From: Neobacillus sp. DY30 | GTDB taxonomy: Bacteria; Bacillota; Bacilli; Bacillales; Cytobacillaceae | Reading direction: 5' to 3' | NCBI RefSeq assembly: GCF_030123065.1 | Contig: NZ_CP126093.1 | Coordinates: 2,608,001-2,672,000, forward strand | Length of the DNA stretch: 64,000 nt | In this document: positions 61,827 through 64,000 of the stretch, piece by piece | How positions within the stretch are numbered: the stretch's first letter is position 1 | Layout of the letters: every line of letters starts with the position of its first letter | Notes under the pieces: model-generated | What the model was told of the DNA's origin: nothing | Databases searched by the model: none | The model's input: the letters and a program-made list of their open reading frames with translations, nothing else | Position numbers and translations under genes: made by a program

Positions 61827-61898
61827 ATGTCGAACGATGTCTTGAAGCGAAAATGTATGAGTCGAAATCAAATAATCATTTATTATACATCAAAATAA
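61827..61898 (+). CDS. Possible 23-residue leader peptide
   Basis: ATG 61827 with GAGGGG 9 nt upstream, 24 codons including stop, basic at the start (LKRKCMSRNQ) and hydrophobic at the end. It lies 360 bp before comK. No family; it is supported only by ribosome binding site and position. Confidence 0.3.
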   Translation: MSNDVLKRKCMSRNQIIIYYTSK

Positions 61899-62021
61899 AT
61901 GTTAGTCAACTGGATTTACTCTCACCGAACCGAATGTCTGAAACAGTCAAAAAATTATTTATATATAACAGATTTACTTTATATCTTCTAGTAAAATATA
62001 CTATTTTTGAGGAGGTATAAT

Positions 62022-62069
62022 GTGGAAATTTATTTAGGAAACCTATTAAAATACATCACCCTTGGGTAA
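62022..62069 (+). CDS. Possible 15-residue leader peptide of comK
   Basis: GTG 62022 with a very strong GAGGAGGT (62010-62016) upstream, coding EIYLGNLLKYITLG after the start and stopping at 62069. An overlapping ATG at 62020 codes only MWKFI. The stop lies at the base of a CCCTTGGGT/ACCCAAGGG hairpin (62060-62094). It looks like a regulatory leader. Confidence 0.4.
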   Translation: MEIYLGNLLKYITLG

Positions 62070-62145
62070 TGATCTTGCCGGACCCAAACCCAAGGGCGAT
62101 GCGAGTTGAGTATACAACTTTATCGTTAGTATACTCTTATTCTTA
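62060..62145 (+). promoter_or_regulatory. Leader hairpins and terminator before comK
   Basis: Two hairpins: CCCTTGGGT with ACCCAAGGG (62060-62094), and GAGTATAC (62108-62115) with GTATACTC (62129-62136), followed by TTATTCTTAAAAT. The second resembles a rho-independent terminator 42 bp before comK, so readthrough may be regulated. Confidence 0.6.
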
Positions 62146-62187
62146 AAATAATCAACTAATAAAACAAGAAAAGAGGCTAACGAATTG

Positions 62188-62742
62188 ATGGACATAAGAG
62201 AAAAACACCTAATCAATGAAAAGACGGTCTTATTAACAGGTGAGTACAATGATCGAGGAGAATTATGGTCCAGGATAATCGAAGGGGAAGAAACTTTCCT
62301 TGTAAGAAAAAGTCCAAATACGGTTATTGAGGAAACATTATTACATGTAGGGTCAAATTTTCTTGGAGCGAGACGCAGTGCAAAATTTCTGCTTTCTCCA
62401 ACGAGAATGCATCCGATTAGTGTGAATCCACAAATGGGTATTTTATTATTTCCTACTAAAAGTTTGAAGTGCCATTGTAACATATGGTTTTCACTTATTC
62501 ATGTAAAAAATGCAAACCCTGTTGGAATCAATCAAATTGAAGTGTTAACGAGCTTTGGTCATACAATCTTAATCGATATGTCGGAAAGAACCTTTAATAA
62601 CAAACGCCAAAAAGCAATTCAGCTTCAAGAAGCCATTATCCATAATTTGAATTGCCCGTTAAATTTCTATGTCGAGCCAAAGAAGGGCTTTTATATTAGT
62701 AAAAACCCAAAAGAAAATAATTATTTCATTGAGAAAAAATAA
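62188..62742 (+). CDS. comK: Competence transcription factor ComK
   Basis: 184 residues from ATG 62188 (AAAGAGGC upstream; TTG 62185 is adjacent). Similarity to B. subtilis ComK runs through the central part: FLGARRSAKFLLSPTRMHPISVNPQ, ILLFPTKS, CNIWFSLIHVK and SFGHTILIDMSERTFNNKRQK. It binds AAAA-N5-TTTT boxes and activates DNA-uptake genes. In many Bacillus species the gene is present even where competence has not been shown. A terminator follows. Confidence 0.88.
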   Translation: MDIREKHLINEKTVLLTGEYNDRGELWSRIIEGEETFLVRKSPNTVIEETLLHVGSNFLGARRSAKFLLSPTRMHPISVNPQMGILLFPTKSLKCHCNIWFSLIHVKNANPVGINQIEVLTSFGHTILIDMSERTFNNKRQKAIQLQEAIIHNLNCPLNFYVEPKKGFYISKNPKENNYFIEKK

Positions 62743-62747
62743 AGAAT

Positions 62748-62785
62748 GAGAGCAGTTTCCTTAATGGAGGCTGCTCTTTTTGTAA
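62748..62785 (+). terminator. comK terminator
   Basis: AGAGCAG and CTGCTCT around TTTCCTTAATGGAGG, followed by TTTTG. Confidence 0.85.
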
Positions 62786-62929
62786 CCCACTTTTGTACCA
62801 AATAGTGGAATAGTTTAGCTATGAATAAACAATCCTAATAACGGAGGATTAGAGTTCAATAAGCATAAATTTGTAACATTATGACATTCCCTTGAAACAA
62901 CAAGTGAGTTAGTAGGAGTGTTAGCGAAT

Positions 62930-64000
62930 ATGAAACGTCCAGTTGTTAATAAAATTAAAACAAATCATATAGAAATCAGCGAAGAGTTGTTTCAACAGGA
63001 TGAAAGTATCAAAAAAAACTACTTTTCTGGAGATCTATTACTTGATATTCCTAAAATAAAAGCACTTTACTCTTATCCGAAAAATATAGACTTTACGGTA
63101 AGGGAATTCACTATTCATAGGATGGGGAGAAAGGCAGTTATATTCTTTATTCCATCTTTGACTGACACGAAATTAATCGAGGAGGAAATAATAACCCCTT
63201 TAATATCAGGTGCCAAAGACATTATCGATATCCCGTCTGCTATAAGTATCAGTACAATCAAAGAAGAGAAGGTCATATCCGGTGCAGTAAGTGAATTAAA
63301 CACAGGAGCTACTTTGTTACTTGTTGAAGGTATAAGTGTGATTTATATCCTAAAAACGGATTCTGCAGCAGGAAGAAGTGTGGAAAAACCACAAAATGAA
63401 ACAACGTTATTAGGTCCAAAAGAATCATTCGTTGAGAAAGCAGACCAAAATATTTCACTTATCCGGAAAAAAATTCGGTCAGAAGATTTTACTGTTGAAA
63501 AAATGATAATCGGCAGCCGCTCCCAAAATGAAGTCTATATCATTTACAACAAGGAATTAGTCGGAGGAAAAATCTTAACTGAAGTAAAATCAAGAATTGA
63601 GTCTGTTCAAAAAGATGCAGTACAAAACCTCGGTCTCCTGAATCAACATATAGAAGATCGATCAACCAGTTTATTTCCAACCATTTTGCAGACGGAAAGG
63701 CCGGACAGAGCTGCATCCTTTATCGAAGATGGTCACGATATTGTGGTGATGAACAACTCCCCGTTTGCGCTCGTAACACCAGCAACATTTTGGTCCTTTT
63801 ATCATTCAGCCGACGATCATTATTTACGATTTATTTATGGGAATTTCACAAGACTTTTAAGAATGACTGCCATGTTTATTACCTTGTTTACCCCTGCTAT
63901 TTATATTGCCATTACAAATTATCACATTGAAATGCTGCCCGCGGATTTACTCTTGGCGATCGCAGGTGCCCGTGAGATGGTCCCATTCCCAGCTATCTTA
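62930..64000 (+). CDS. GerA-family spore germination protein, 3' end outside window
   Basis: 357 codons from ATG 62930 (AGGAGTG upstream), open to the last base. GerAA-type features: N-terminal hydrophilic domain with PTLTDTKLIEEEIITPL-like region, ERPDRAASFIEDGHDIVVMNNSPFALVTPATF and the membrane domain from about residue 305, ending in AREMVPFPAIL. It is the A subunit of a nutrient germinant receptor in the spore inner membrane. The B and C subunits should follow outside the window. Confidence 0.92.
   Translation, partial: MKRPVVNKIKTNHIEISEELFQQDESIKKNYFSGDLLLDIPKIKALYSYPKNIDFTVREFTIHRMGRKAVIFFIPSLTDTKLIEEEIITPLISGAKDIIDIPSAISISTIKEEKVISGAVSELNTGATLLLVEGISVIYILKTDSAAGRSVEKPQNETTLLGPKESFVEKADQNISLIRKKIRSEDFTVEKMIIGSRSQNEVYIIYNKELVGGKILTEVKSRIESVQKDAVQNLGLLNQHIEDRSTSLFPTILQTERPDRAASFIEDGHDIVVMNNSPFALVTPATFWSFYHSADDHYLRFIYGNFTRLLRMTAMFITLFTPAIYIAITNYHIEMLPADLLLAIAGAREMVPFPAIL

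Overview
The window looks like chromosomal DNA from a low-GC, endospore-forming Bacillaceae (Neobacillus, Mesobacillus or Priestia-like; I cannot resolve the genus). The evidence is strong Shine-Dalgarno sites, frequent TTG/GTG starts, spore genes (tgl, YheC/D-type, a GerA-type germination gene, a spore-coat-like kinase/glycosyltransferase group), comK, a B. megaterium-style gas vesicle cluster, and Bacillus-type regulators and transporters. No rRNA, tRNA, transposase, phage or CRISPR was seen.

Layout. 1-1.6 kb: a small membrane protein and an orphan PAS histidine kinase. 1.8-9.5 kb: an eight-gene operon behind one promoter with a TetR-type operator: acyl-CoA dehydrogenase, SDR, a two-subunit MaoC dehydratase, a second SDR, a Mn/Fe R2-like ligand-binding oxidase (R2lox), an aldehyde dehydrogenase and an iron alcohol dehydrogenase. 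It reads as an oxidative lipid or alcohol route with R2lox at its head. 9.6-12.7 kb: ppaC, a 185-bp palindromic repeat, a MerR regulator and a CBS/CNNM-type Mg2+ protein. 12.8-21.1 kb: an extracytoplasmic copper block (CopC, CopD, a six-cupredoxin multicopper oxidase of about 1,420 residues, and a secreted PKD protein). 21.2-27.5 kb: tgl, small genes, a TetR with two operators, a YwaC-type alarmone synthetase, an AGCS symporter and csoR. 27.5-33.6 kb: PhoD-like phosphatase, flavodoxin, SRAP (YedK-like) protein, ATP-grasp protein and an MFS carrier. 34-38.5 kb: a spore-coat-like operon (degenerate kinase with a GDRNSK-repeat tail, GT4 glycosyltransferase, HipA-like kinase), gtaB and a decayed ugd. 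39.7-43.7 kb: gvpA-N-F-G-L-S-K-J. 44.2-51.5 kb: a REC-AraC regulator that seems to start at ATA, then hutU-hutI-hutG and a YjiH-family carrier, without hutH. 51.6-64 kb: hydrolases, glutaredoxin, YheC/D-type protein, a c-di-AMP riboswitch with kimA, a PHP phosphatase, MFS and MATE carriers, comK behind a leader with a terminator, and a GerA-family gene cut by the window end.

The three observations I would follow first are: (1) the R2lox operon, a rare metabolic context for an enzyme of unknown substrate, with metal and crosslink residues visible; (2) the giant multicopper oxidase, where only cupredoxin domains 2 and 3 keep copper ligands, in reversed order along the chain; (3) a short dispersed element (GGTGACAGGCACCA core, four copies), around which the flanks switch from C/A-rich to G/T-rich regardless of gene direction, resembling small origin-like skew flips.
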